Below are positions 32,365 through 45,300 of a DNA stretch of 64,000 bases, one piece after another. Under the pieces are notes generated by a model. It was not told the origin of the DNA. It did no database searches and saw nothing but the letters and a program-made list of their open reading frames with translations. This DNA comes from Lingula anatina (Eukaryota; Brachiopoda; Lingulata; Lingulida; Lingulidae): contig NW_019775404.1 in assembly GCF_001039355.2 (NCBI RefSeq), forward strand, positions 361,855 through 425,854, given 5' to 3'. How positions within the stretch are numbered: the stretch's first letter is position 1; each line of letters begins with the position of its first letter. A program made the translations under genes and the position numbers.

Positions 32365-34793
32365 GTCAGTTTCGGTAGGTAGAAACAAGGAGCTAGAGAA
32401 CTCCTTGGCAGAAATAAACGGCAGTGAACGCACAACTACATGTATTGGTCCTACGATCCAGTTACCCTCGTTGAAGGACTAACATTAAGTTTTAGTTCTA
32501 TTTATAGTTCAGACAATTTTTCTTTCGGATATTTCTAAGCACTGCACTGACAGTTTAAATCTTTCGTGGAAAAAACGTCATTGGAAATTCCCGATCACGT
32601 GGTTGTTCTATTTTTGGGTTGAGCTCGTAACAATAAAGTACGGACCCAAAGGGTTTGGCATACCAAAAGTAAACCCACTATCAAGGCCGCGAAGAGATAT
32701 ACAAGCCTTATTTTGCACAGAATTAATGAATGACGTCATCACTCAGCTGCCCTTTGGGTAGAGTAGCACACGTATCTTAGAGCACCTGGGGGGGGGGGGG
32801 GGCGTCTCGATAGTTTGAAGGTTCATTGGTCCGTAAAATCATAGCATTTTCATCAGTTTTTTAATCAAGGGTTCGTTGGTCTGAAGGTTCTATAGTGAAC
32901 ATTCGGACCAATAAACCTTTGGGACTATTGCTATGGCCCCATTTTTTTCAATGCAATGTAATTTAAGATTTATATATATAATAAATTTTTTTGTATCTCG
33001 ATCTTCACTGATTGCACAATTTATAAAGTATAAGCATATTTATTATCTTGCGAGACAAAAATGATATGCAAACGAGTGACATCACTTTTTCAAACTGAAC
33101 TTTTTGCCATTTTTATTTCTCATAATCTCTAATACGAAAATGTGACAGAAGTAATGTGATCTTATATTCACTTCTGGGTGTAAAATAAGTCATAGTCTTC
33201 CTGATCACAGTGGCATATTTAGGGGGGTGTCAAAGGGGTCCTGACCCCCAACTTAGATTTCTGAAAAAAAAAAAAAAAATACACAAATGGTCCCCTCTTG
33301 AAATTAGAATTTTGACTATCTGAATCATAGTTCTAAACCATACCAAATGGCACTGTTCGCAGGGTCACATCTAAGAGAAAAGGGGAAATAAACTTATTCT
33401 GTGCATGAAGGCATTAATTTCAAAAGAAGGGACTTGTTCTTTTCCTGGAAAAGTTGGCTTTCTTGCCCTGAAACTTATGGTACTTTTGTTAATAGAGTCA
33501 AGACTTATGTAACTTATAATGGGAGCTTGCAAAAGATAAATCCCAATATTATGCTGGTTAAAAATTCAACTAAAATGAAAGTCCGGATATCATGTATCGG
33601 ATATCCCTACATGAGCATTGTAAACTCCAAAACTGCCATTCAGATGTTCTAACCATTCAAAAGTTATTTTTCTCAAAAAATGAGTGAATGATGTAACTTT
33701 TTGCAGGTCAAATTATTTCTTTGCTACTTCCAGCCTTCCTAGTTGGAAAAATAATCATAATTTCATAAATATACTTGAATTTTATCATTTGGTGCTTTTA
33801 TCATATAATGTTTAACAGCATAAGTGTGCATTTTTAAAATCCTTACTTGGTATTTTTTTTAATGTGGCTAAGCTTAAGCAGGGGAATTTTCAATGTTAAA
33901 TTTGAATTGTGAGTGACATTTTTTGTAACATATCTTCCCCTTCGTTATAGTGACATCCTTGTTAATGTTGTTCATTTTCTTGGAAATAATAAAAATATGA
34001 AGTCAAATATAACCAGTTTTTATATTGGATGCCCCTCAACATACTGTTTTATTTTATAAACGAAAAAAATGTTTTATAACAAAATTGACTACAATTCACT
34101 TATCAGACCTTGAAATGAATTTTTATCCTGATTAAGGTCTTAAGATCAAAATTATTGACCAGTCACTATAAACAGTCCAACACTTACTGGAGTCCTTATC
34201 TTTGAGTGTATTCAGAAGAGCAGTCTAACAGATCCGCAGATCAAACATGGCGACATACTAAAAAGCTTGCAGCTAATAATTCCCGATTAGACACTGATTA
34301 GATTTCCTGCAGGGATTATGCAGAAAGCATTCATGTGGGTTGGCCACCCTATGTTCACCCTATATTCAAATTAAATTAAATAGGTTCCAATTTACAGGTC
34401 ACTTCCTGAATAATGCAGCAATCCTGTTTTTATTTACAGTACGAAAATACAGATTGATCTACCCGGTAAACACAAACTGACAAAATTCAAAAAGTGAATC
34501 TGATGTCAAGACTACATGGTCACCAAATACATGGGAGTGAGCCAACAGAGTAGAAGTGATTTATGGCAATAGTATATAGTTCGCAGAGTTCAGCACATAT
34601 CTGTTTTGTTCAGTAATCCATTTTGCCTCACACATGGCTTCAGACCAAGAAAGGACGTAAATGATAAATCCTATTCTACTCCTGTGAACTAAATCAAACA
34701 TGAAATGAAATCACTGATGATCATATTACATTAATTTTTCTTAATGAGTTTTCTGTCTGAAAAATAAGCCGATTGCTCGTCTTTTTTTCCAGT
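32365..34793. other. Intergenic region between unknown gene and UTP20 3' end
   Basis: Contains the probable promoter of the minus-strand gene (right of 32364), a 16-nt G run near 32790, an inverted pair AAGGTTCATTGGTCCG / CGGACCAATAAACCTT (32818-32833, 32904-32919), and a repeat fragment at 33208. No gene recognised; UTP20 3' UTR should extend left from 34794. Confidence 0.5.
33208..33362. mobile_element. Truncated hAT-type MITE fragment
   Basis: CAGTGGCATATTTAGGGGGG, then GGGGTCCTGACCCCC, CTTGAAATTAGAATTTTGAC and CCAAATGGCACTGTTCG match the left half of the 8918 element. The right half is missing. Confidence 0.65.
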
Positions 34794-36016
34794 TTATTCC
34801 ATAACTGCCATGTCTTGCAATTTCTTTTTCTTAACTTGCTTTGAAGGCCGAAACTCCTGGATTTTTCTCTTTTTAGCTTCCTTTTTGGCAACATGTTTCT
34901 TGATTTTCCTTTTAGCAGCAACTTCAGGATTCGAAACTGCCTAAAATTTAAATTTAATAGAACACATTAAATGTCACCTTATTTTTCAAATGGCAGCTAG
35001 CTTAAACATACAGAATGAACATGTATAGCAACCATATGCAATTCAGTCACTTAAAAATAGAAAATGGAATCTCTTAACAAAATAAACAGTCTTTGTAAAC
35101 ATGCTGAAAACTTTTGCAAGAATTCCAAACGGTATGCATTATTAAACAGTCTTACACAATTTGTGAAGCATTACCTCTTGGGCTTTCTGACGTTTTCTGG
35201 CCTCCTTTCTTTCAGATGTAGTTTTGTGCAGTGTGCTGTAAGCTCTGGTGAACACATCGACACCCACTGTGTTCTTCATTAATTCTAAGATCTCTAGTGC
35301 AAGACTTTTTAAAGCAGGATCTAAAACACAATAATAATAATGATAATATCAAATGAATCAAGTTTATTCAATTATTGTATGTATGTATGTATGTAAAATG
35401 GAAATTGTTTTACTATTTTAGGTTAAAAAAAGATGAAATAGAATTAAATTAGAGAGTCAGGATAATGCTTCATGAACACTAAATAATAGATATAGATAAT
35501 AGGGGCTTTTAAGGATGCATGTCAAGCTGAATGGAACCAATCAAGTGAGACTCATGCAAGCCAGACCATAACTGGACAACACACGCATACTGAGGAAAGC
35601 AAAAAGATTACCTTTGCTGCCTATAGTGAGATAACTTAATCATACTACTTGCAGAATTGCAGACTGAGAAGGGTTGGGATATCTTAAATGTAAATGCACC
35701 CAAATGAGGTGAGCGGCCTTGCAGATTCTTTGTACAACACAATTTAGTAAGTCAGCTTAAGTTTCAAGACCACTTCCACAAAAAAGACTATACATGTCTT
35801 AAGTTTTTGTAAGAACGGCTCTGAAAATAAGGGTGTACTAGATAAAGACCATGTAAACTTTCACCAAAAAGCATAATGATTGTACCTACCTGCTTGCAAA
35901 CTAGAGTCAACTGAGGCAGCATATATAGGAGGCAGCATCTGTTCAATATAGTCGGGTAAATCAGACCGTCCAAGGTTCACAGCTACAGCTGCTAACCATC
36001 TTAAAACGCTAGACCT
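34794..36016 (-). CDS. UTP20: UTP20, C-terminal three exons
   Basis: Minus-strand exons 35890-36016, 35175-35320 and 34794-34940 encode RSSVLRWLAAVAVNLGRSDL through the lysine/arginine-rich tail (NPEVAAKRKIKKHVAKKEAK, KRKIQEFRPSK) to LQDMAVME-stop. Human UTP20 has NPDIAAKKKMKKHKNKSEAK, KRKIEFLRPG and ends LKDLAMVE, so gene identity is secure. UTP20 is a very large HEAT-repeat nucleolar protein of the small-subunit processome needed for 18S rRNA maturation; the basic tail is probably for RNA binding and nucleolar localisation. Phases (0/1/2) agree with the upstream exon 36488-36670. These exons are present once only. Confidence 0.93.
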
Positions 36017-36487
36017 CTATAAAAACAAAGCAATTATGTTATGCACATAATGCACAAAAAGCAAATCTGAAGTTAGCAACTGCAAACAAAATGAAGCAAA
36101 AACTAAAAAAAGGTATTTCATTCATGTAAATATTAAAAGCTCTGTACTGAGTATCTTCTATAGGTATTATAGCCTTACTTTACAGCAACTTACAAACTAG
36201 CAACTTAAAAGACAAAGGACTATGTTGTAATAATTTCAAGAAAATCACAACTTACATAGCTGACTACACAGCACTGCTTGAAAATATACAGACACTTATA
36301 ACAGAGGAGGCCTCCTCATTGATCCATTTAAACTTAAACAGACATATTCAGAATACTTGGCTAAGATGCTCTTTTCCTGATCCTTTAACACCCCCACCCC
36401 CAGCACACATACACCCCTCCCCACCACCACCACCACCACATCATCATTCTGAAAGAAAATCAATTGCTGCCATTTATCATAACAAAC

Positions 36488-38509
36488 CTTGAGAGAACTT
36501 TTTTGGTTTTGGGCAGCTTCAAATTTGGCTTCCCTGCACATTTTTCGTATCAGCCACTTCAAATCTGTTGGCTTTTCATCAGAATTATCAACAACAGTCC
36601 GATGTTTTTCCTTCAGAGGGGGATTAAGAAGCTTAATGACTTGAGCTAAAAATACCAGATTCTTCACAACCTGAAATTTGATGCCATTAGATGTAACCTC
36701 AAAAGTTAGCATGAATTGTGGACATATTTTGGGATATCACTGGCTAAATATAAAAAAAAAAATGCCTTTGTCATGAAATATGGCAGTTGCAACTTCAAAC
36801 AATGGGCATAATAATCAATTAAAACCAATATTTGTTCAAACAAAAGAAATAAGTGTTATAATGTATTTAAAGGAAAATGACTATGACACATTCATAATAT
36901 ATTGATCCAGTAACTTGTTAATTTTTCTCTCACCTAACTTGTTAATTTTTCTCTCACCTGGTCTGCCAATTCTTGATCCACATAAGAAGATTGTAATTGA
37001 GTGCAGAATGCTATAGAAAGCTCTCTTAACTGAAAAATGCAGCATGGAAATTGAAGAAATGTGAATGTACACATTTAAATGTACACATCTGGCCACTCTT
37101 CTTCTCACCATAAATATGAAATCTAAAACATTATTATGATACCTCTTCAAAGCACTGTAACATATTAGAGAAGACCACCATAAGGGCTGCATTGTAGTCC
37201 ATGTTTTATAATTAACAAGCCCCGGATCACTATGTGATCATTATAATTTTGCTCTTTTTCTAACTTTAAAGAAGATTAAGTTTTACTGTGTAATTTTAGG
37301 AACAAGATAAGACTGTCCATATGCAAAGTTCAAGTACAATGCATTTGCACACAAGTCTAATAGGATGAATTTAAAAAGTTGATTACTGATTTGCAAATGC
37401 ATTATTACCTTCTGTCTTGTATCTTGCTGCACATATTCCTCTACCTTCCCAGGTTTAGCTTTGGGTTTCCTAACACCTTCAGACTGCACAATTTCTTCTG
37501 GTGTCCAGGCAGCAAAAAGAAGCCCAAAGAGTCTTGCTGCAGCCAGTCGCACCCAGGTATGGGGGTGGAGGAGGTGACTTTGTATGCTCACTGAAAAGAA
37601 AGAAAAGATGTGCAGAAACTATCATTTTTACTCTCAGTATCTAATAATTAAATAAATAAACATGGATCTATATCCATAACCTTATTACCAATAAAACCCA
37701 ATAAATGCATCATCAACCTCAATAAAAAAATTGAAATTGATAGTCTATGAATAAAAATGCATGAATATACTTACAGCCTTAAAATGACAAAGTGAACAAC
37801 TGATGCAGATTATCTTTTTTGTCTCAAGAGATTGAGGATTTATCATTTCTATGGATGCAAATGGAATAAATAGTGAATAACAATGTTTATACAATAACAA
37901 TGTGAATAACAAGGATAGAATGACATAAAGCAGTTCATGAAAAAAGGCACTTTACCCCACATTGCATTCATGTCCTCTGTCCATCTAGGATTCCTAATAA
38001 TATTTATCTCTTTGAGAAGCTTGCCCAATGCAGTCAGACTGTTAAATAAAAGGTGGTCCAATTCCTTCAAACTCTGAGGCTTGTTCTAGAATAGCAATTT
38101 ATTATTTTAATTCAGAAAACAATAAAATTGGTTAAGTTTTTCACAGCATATCAATATAACAATCAAATTAATTTGTAGCAAATGTTGGCATTATCCAATG
38201 TAAATCACATAAGTTGGTTTTTAAAAAAGCTCTCTTTTCCATTAACATTTATAAAATTTAGAACAAGGCCCTTAACTTTTCAAAATGCTTATTTCTAAAG
38301 TGTACTTGTCATGGTACTTAGAATTAACATTTTGGAAAAACCAAACAACAGAAAGAACACATATAAAGCAGACCAACCCCCTGATATCTGCCAGGTTCTA
38401 TTTGCTGAAGAATCAAGGGGAGCACAGAGGGCATGTGACGCTCAAATTTGGCAGATTCCACCTCAGTAAACAATCCACAAAGTTGTGCTGCCAGTCGCCT
38501 GTGGGACAC
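36488..38509 (-). CDS. UTP20: UTP20, five internal exons, block A
   Basis: Minus-strand exons in order: 38378-38509 ([19 protein letters not shown]), 37956-38085 ([17 protein letters not shown]), 37409-37590 ([20 protein letters not shown]), 36958-37029 ([15 protein letters not shown]) and 36488-36670 ([16 protein letters not shown]). All have matching phases and continue into 36016. The order and motifs follow human UTP20. The donor of 38378-38509 (GTTGGT) is weak. This block is repeated as 42332-48402. Intron sequence 38510-41880 matches block B's intron 48403-51285. Confidence 0.85.
36912..36959 (-). repeat. 24-bp tandem duplication that copies a splice donor
   Basis: AACTTGTTAATTTTTCTCTC plus ACCT occurs twice in a row, overlapping the donor of UTP20 exon 36958-37029. 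The minus strand therefore has GTGAGAG donors 24 nt apart. Using the distal one adds eight codons, the last being TAG. The same pair is at 42756-42803. Confidence 0.85.
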
Positions 38510-39560
38510 CTGGTGAGTAAATTGAAATTATCTTTGAAACTTTCAAGCAGTGGAGCTCTGTGTCACAGGAGACATAAGTTGACAGTTGGTCTTAAATTCC
38601 ATACTGAATGCAAGTCCAGTCTAATCCAGGACATATCTACAGAAATCACTCAAATATAGCATCTGTCTGTTAAAAAAATAGTCATTGTTCACTTCCTGAA
38701 AAATAAGCCCAATATTCTCATATACGTAAGTGGGTAACCTAGAATCCATTTTGGTTCAAAGAAGACGAAAAAGGGTTTCAGCAACATACTCTTATTATAT
38801 TTCCCATAGCCATTAAAATCAAATCCCTAAAAAGAAGTCAGTTGAAAGGCATATAATGTGCTCAAGTAAGACATTTGAACAGGAAAAAAACTGAGAATGA
38901 CATCACTTTTCTCATTATCACAAAGATATATCCTATCCATAGGTTGATATTTGATCATCTATCAACATAAACCACTTGCCATCAACTCACTTTGGAGTTT
39001 TAAATTTTCACAGTTACTCGCAAATTTCCTGAGTCCCTATCCTTATGATGAGGAAATAAAAATGTATAACTCATCACGATATTAAAAGTGGTCAAATTTA
39101 ATCTGGTCCTCTAAACTGTGATTAAACTCCATCATCTTCAGAAATACTCAAAAACATTTTTCTCAATCTTACTACTTACTGCGTAATAACAATAACATAA
39201 ATCTTATATGACTAATTCACTAATTCCAGGAAGAGAAATTTATTTTGATAAGCTTTAGCTGTTGTTCTTGTGTTTACTTACATACATTTTTGGAGTGTCG
39301 GCTCAAATAATCACCTAAATAGACACTATGAAATGGCCACAGATTAATGCAGTACATGGGCACTGAATACCATGAAAAACTTGAAAATTTAGTCACTTAA
39401 ATATAAATTAACATTTAAATGCCTGAATCGTACAGGGCCATATAAGGTAATGAACTTTTCAAAATTATTGAGAGACATATTTTCAAGTTTGTCCCAATTT
39501 TCAAAGTGAAAGAAATTAGGTAGGGGGCAAATGGTCTTTTGACAAAATTTTCAAGACTGA

Positions 39561-39780
39561 CTAAGGCTCTGTTCTCACAACTTTTAGATCGATCTATCAC
39601 CGCGGGGAGTCTCACTAGATTACTGTCAGATAATCCCCCTTAAGTGTCCGTCCCCGCCTACTACAAGCTTTAAGGGGTAATTAACTTTCGTGTCCGCCCG
39701 GCTGACAGCTATTTAGCGTGAACCCCCAGGGAGTTAGGTCGATCCAATGTAGGTCGATCTAATCTATGAGAATGGGGTGT
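39561..39780. mobile_element. AGATCGATCT-family MITE, copy 2 (block A only)
   Basis: Contains TTTTAGATCGATCTATCACC, GGGGAGTCTCACTAGATTAC and TTTAGCGTGAACCCCCAGGG. It sits in a ~490-bp segment (about 39420-39905) absent from block B, whose junction near 49310 lies in ATTTAAAT microhomology. The absent segment is larger than the MITE, so a deletion in B is more likely than an insertion in A. Confidence 0.75.
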
Positions 39781-40870
39781 AAATTTTTAATTTTTTCCTC
39801 TGTACTAGAAGACAATGAGTGATAAACTAATTCCATGCAGTTTTGAGGGAATTCCCTCTGAACAAAATTGAGGTGAACTCCAGAGGACTGCCAAGCATTA
39901 GACAAATAAATTTAAAAATTATGTTTTTATGCATAATTAGGACTTGGACTAACAAACAAATTAAGGGCTGATGTAATGGGCAATGGAAGATTATGAATCC
40001 GTCTTGGCCAAGACAGACTAAAATAGAAGAAATGTACAAAAGCAAAAGTGCTTGCCTTGCTCTGCTTGGTGTTGATGTATGCCTCAAAAATAGAAATCAT
40101 AAAAGGTTCATAAGAAAGCCAAATAACTTGAATCGCCTTTGAACAAAAACCCATACAAATGTATCAGATAGGAGTACAGGTACTTCATTCAGGTATTCAA
40201 GGATACGGTAATGTGCCATGAATTTTGAAAGGCTCCTAAATTTTGAACAATTTTAAGATTGGCCGTCCTGAGTTTTTTAAGGACCATGAATTTCGACCAG
40301 TAAGCAATTTTGCATGATCTTGATTTTTGTTAATTTTGTACAGCTTATTATCATTATTATTAATATGATTTTGTTTATTCAGTAACTGGCGCCAACACTA
40401 CCATACGTGTGTCGCAGACCAGATTGAAATCCAAGTCATTTTTAAAACGACCTAAGATAAATTAAAATTTCAATTCTGTATAGGCCAAATTAAAATATGA
40501 CTAGGCAAGATCAAAATCTGCTTTGGCAAAACTGAAAATTCAATATAACAGATATTTTATAATCCCTGTGTTAATTTGAAGGGTGTTAGTCTACGAGTTG
40601 TGTATGGTACTCAACCTTACTTTCTGCCAGAAAAGATAAAATTAATTAATTACTTGAAGATCTGGCTTAGGTTGGTTATCATGCATATACTGGCCTTCAC
40701 TTCCATCCAAACTATCCAAACTATCTAACAAGAAATGGGCCTACGAGTTTTTAACTTTTGCTTAAAAAACTGCCAAATTCTTCCAACAAATGGATCACTT
40801 GGGACAATCTGCCTGGATTTTCATCTAGCCTGCAATGCATATTCATCGTTGTACCAATGAGATTTCACTG

Positions 40871-41055
40871 TAAAATAAACTTAACTGAACTATTCACCTT
40901 TCAGTAGGTGATTAGTTTGTCAAAACCTGTGATGCTGATGGCTTACTGGCCTGTCAACAGGTGTTGTCGTTATGAGAAGTTTTTTCTGTGAAATGAACTG
41001 AATTATTCACCTGTCAACAGGTTATCAGTTTATCAAAACCTGTGACACTGATGAC
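40871..41055. repeat. Degenerate ~100-bp direct repeat, two units
   Basis: TTCACCT(T/G)TCA.. AGG..AT.AGTTT.TCAAAACCTGTGA.(G/A)CTGATG occurs twice about 105 bp apart in UTP20 intron sequence, with CCTGTCAACAGG in both units. Block B has the same pair near 50240-50415. Confidence 0.6.
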
Positions 41056-41896
41056 TACACCTAACTTAACATCATGTTTTGCTTTTTAGAGATCAGCAAA
41101 CAGTATCCTCTCTAACAACTGATTTATTTGTAACTTGATACATCTTCACAAAAACCATACCATAATATTTGATTCCCAGCCAGGTGGGTTACCGGAGTAG
41201 TCACTTAGAATCAATTATACCTAAAAAAGAAAAGAGTTCCAGGCAGAGTCCTAAATGACTTCTAGGCAGAGAGATGATACTGTAACTTAACCAATGAAAG
41301 TTAAGGAAAACTGTACATTCATTTAAGGCATCAAGGCACAAGTATGACGCTTCTAATAAATTATTTTTGGTTTAGGTAACAAAGCTGTGGTGTTGCATTA
41401 CTTTTCCCTTCTGGGAAAACACAGGTCGGAAATTGTGAGCTGAGCTTAGATCTTCTCAAGTTGGATTAGAGCCCTTAGAATAACTTGATTACTTGAATTA
41501 ATCCAGCTTAAGATCTCAGTAGAAATTTGAGCTAGCTGACTAACAGGAAAACTGAATAATGTGGGCAATCAGCTTTGAAATACACACATACATGATGTGA
41601 TAACAAGCTGTCTGGGTTCTTGCTGACTGAAGTGTTGATTAGACGTGTCTAGGTGCTAAGACAGCAGTATTTCATAATTTGATCATGCTCAGTATGATGA
41701 ATACTGAGTTAAACAATGTTCAGCCATACTGGGCAATTAATTTGATTGGTTAATGAATCTAAAAAAACATAAAACAACTTTAGAAAAAGTACCACAATTA
41801 TAAAAAAAGAACTCACTAAAAACATTTTTTTCAACTGCATTTAACGGGGCATACCAGCTGTCAGTGCTACTAAACTTTGGCTTAAGGCCGGTGATA

Positions 41897-41897
41897 N
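41897..41897. other. Single-N assembly join between UTP20 blocks
   Basis: Left of the N block A ends (homology to B stops at about 41881). Right of it block B begins with the sequence that block A has near 36059. No spacer, as expected for abutted haplotype contigs. Confidence 0.9.
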
Positions 41898-42331
41898 CAA
41901 AAGGCAAAATCTGAAGTTAGCAACTGCAAACAAAATGAAGCAAAAACTAAAAAAAGGTATTTCATTCATGTAAATATTAAAAGCTCTGTACTGAGTATCT
42001 TCTATAGGTATTATAGCCTTACTTTACAGCAACTTACAAACTAGCAACTTAAAAGACAAAGGACTATGTTGTAATAATTTCAAGAAAATCACAACTTACA
42101 TAGCTGACTACACAGCACTGCTTGAAAATATACAGACACTTATAACAGAGGAGGCCTCCTCATTGATCCATTTAAACTTAAACAGACATATTCAGAATAC
42201 TTGGCTAAGATGCTCTTTTCCTGATCCTTTAACACCCCCACCCCCAGCACACATACACCCCTCCCCACCACCACCACCACCACATCATCATTCTGAAAGA
42301 AAATCAATTGCTGCCATTTATCATAACAAAC

Positions 42332-45300
42332 CTTGAGAGAACTTTTTTGGTTTTGGGCAGCTTCAAATTTGGCTTCCCTGCACATTTTTCGGATCAGCCA
42401 CTTCAAATCTGTTGGCTTTTCATCAGAATTATCAACAACAGTCCGATGTTTTTCCTTCAGAGGGGGATTAAGAAGCTTAATGACTTGAGCTAAAAATACC
42501 AGATTCTTCACAACCTGAAATTTGATGCCATTAGATGTAACCTCAAAAGTTAGCATGAATTGTGGACATATTTTGGGATATCACTGGCTAAATATTAAAA
42601 AAAAAATGCCTTTGTCATGAAATATGGCAGTTGCAACTTCAAACAATGGGCATAATAATCATTTAAAACCAATATTTGTTCAAACAAAAGAAATAAGTGT
42701 TATAATGTATTTAAAGGAAAATGACTATGACACATTCATAATATATTGATCCAGTAACTTGTTAATTTTTCTCTCACCTAACTTGTTAATTTTTCTCTCA
42801 CCTGGTCTGCCAATTCTTGATCCACATAAGAAGATTGTAATTGAGTGCAGAATGCTATAGAAAGCTCTCTTAACTGAAAAATGCAGCATGGAAATTGAAG
42901 AAATTTGAATGTACACATTTAAATGTACACATCTGGCCACTCTTCTTCTCACCATAAATATGAAATCTAAAACATTATTATGATACCTCTTCAAAGCACT
43001 GTAACATATTAGAGAAGACCACCATAAGGGCTGCATTGTAGTCCATGTTTTATAATTAACAAGATCTGGATCACTATGTGATCACTATAATTTTCCTCTT
43101 TTTCTAACTTTTAAGAAGATTACGTTTTACTGTGTAATTTTAGGAACAAGATAAGACTATCCATATGCAAAGTTCAAGTACAATGCATTTGCACACAAGT
43201 CTAATAGGATGAATTTAAAAAGTTGATTACTGATTTGCAAATGCATTATTACCTTCTGTCTTGTATCTTGCTGCACATATTCCTCTACCTTCCCAGGTTT
43301 AGCTTTGGGTTTCCTAACACCCTCAGACTGCGCAATTTCTTCTGGTGTCCAGGCAGCAAAAAGAAGCCCAAAGAGTCTTGCTGTAGCCAGTCGCACCCAG
43401 GTATGGGGGTGGAGGAGGTGACTTTGTATGCTCACTGAAAAGAAAGAAAAGGTGTACACAAACTATAATTTTTACTCTCAGTATCTAATAATTAAATAAA
43501 TAAACATGGGTCTATATCCATAACCTTATATTCATCATCTTAAAAATCTTTATCACACACACACACACCTCAACCTCTACCAATAAAATCCAATAACTGC
43601 ATCATCAACCTCAATAAAAAAATTGAAATTGAATAAAAATGCATGAATATACTTACAGCCTTAAAATGACAAAGTGAGCAACTGATGCAGATTATCTTTT
43701 TTTTTTTGTCTCAACACATTGAGGATTTATCATTTCTATGGATGCAAATGGTATAAATAGTTAATAACAATATTTATACACAGTGTGTGAAACCTTTGTA
43801 GAGTTGGCAGAGGTCCACAGGACCTTGAAGTATCTGAAGTTACTGGTCCTGTGAAAATGTTACTGGTCCTGCAAATTCAGTGGGGGGGGGGGGGGTTACT
43901 TTATGATCAATAAACGTATTGAAGAAAACAATTACAGCATGTGTAAAGATTTATTTGAAAACAATTCAAACATACAGTTAACAGTATTGCAATCATACAT
44001 TTTCACCTTTTCAGGGGTAGCCTCCTCCTGTTTGGCATCTTTAAGTCATTTCTGTGACAAACAAAAACTAAGCTGAAAACACTTAAAGGTTAAACTGTTT
44101 GATGGACATCATACTTGGTCTATGTACATTGGACCATAAAGTGTACATTTGATTGTGAATTGCTGTTTACAAATCAGCACATGCGTCTTCTAATGCAAGT
44201 GTATCAGAAAAATCAGAAAAGTCTGAGGTTGATCCAAGGCAAGAGTCGTCAGAGTCACTTTCAAAATGGGCTGTGTCATGATCACCATCTGTAGCCTGGT
44301 CTGTATCTGAGGGCATGGCAGAAGCCTCAGCAGTAGCAGCCTCTAGATGCCCTTGCAAAGATTCCATGAAATTGGGCATTCTGTGTTTGGTTGGTGCATT
44401 ATTCCAAAAATGAATAGCAGGCTTTGGATCAAATTTGGTGACATCTACAGAGTGGAGCTTTATAGTAAGCAGACTGGTCAAAGTTGAGGAGTGCATTCTG
44501 TTTCTGTAATCAGTCTTAGTCTGTTTCATGTGTGAGAAGCCACGCTCACACATAGCTGAGCTTGCTGGAAGGGACAAGATCAGATCAATGACTGCCAAGA
44601 GATTGGGGCACTTGTCATGGTAGTTTTCATTTATTTTAACCCAGTCCATGTCTGGAATCTTGTGGCTGAAAATGAACAAGATAGTCCAAATTCTAAAGTG
44701 GCATTACATGATATCAGATGCGGGGCAGTGATATTTATATAAAGCTGTTAATTTAAAGTAATATGTTTTAGAAATAACTTAGTAAAAATAGCATTTTAAC
44801 ATACTTGTTGTACAGAGTTGTCCTTAGAAATGTCCATTCTGGATCAATCAAATGCACATCAACACCTTGGTTCTGGAGGGTGTCCTTGAAATGCTGGGTT
44901 AGGGTCATCAAACATTCATCCCCAAAATCTGAAAAAGCAGTTAGATGACCCAGATTAGCAATTAGTCTCATAATGTTTCAGTTCACACCAACCCCATCTG
45001 TAAAGTTTATCTACTGAGTATGTTGATATATCTGTACATCAAAAATTTGAGAATGGACCATTAATACCAGAACATATATTTTACTGTTCAAAATTGACTT
45101 GAAAATATGGTTTGGTTACTTTAAAATTATTTATACCATTGTTGGTTTCATCAAATGTAAGGGGCCAGGTTGACAAATCTGCAAGTCTAGTTGCACTGAG
45201 GACTCCAGCTTCAATATTATCAAATCTTCCCTCTAAACATGACACTAATCCATCTATTAGCTTTCCCCTTACTACATCAAACCCAGGAAAACTACCATCT

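Noticed and set aside
32365-32433. N-terminal extension of the unknown gene (starting at a GTG)
   Set aside because: No ATG in the extension; the first ATG at 32364 (MAEFRPLDDED) is the natural start.
36296-36487. Extension of a UTP20 open frame with VVVVVV and PLL tail
   Set aside because: It reads past a good GTTTGT donor into a CCA/CCC-rich simple repeat; intron sequence.
37143-37186. Possible UTP20 exon ([14 protein letters not shown])
   Set aside because: The flanking exons 37409-37590 and 36958-37029 already join in phase 0 and align directly with human UTP20 (..QK-LREL..). Adding this piece would break the frame.
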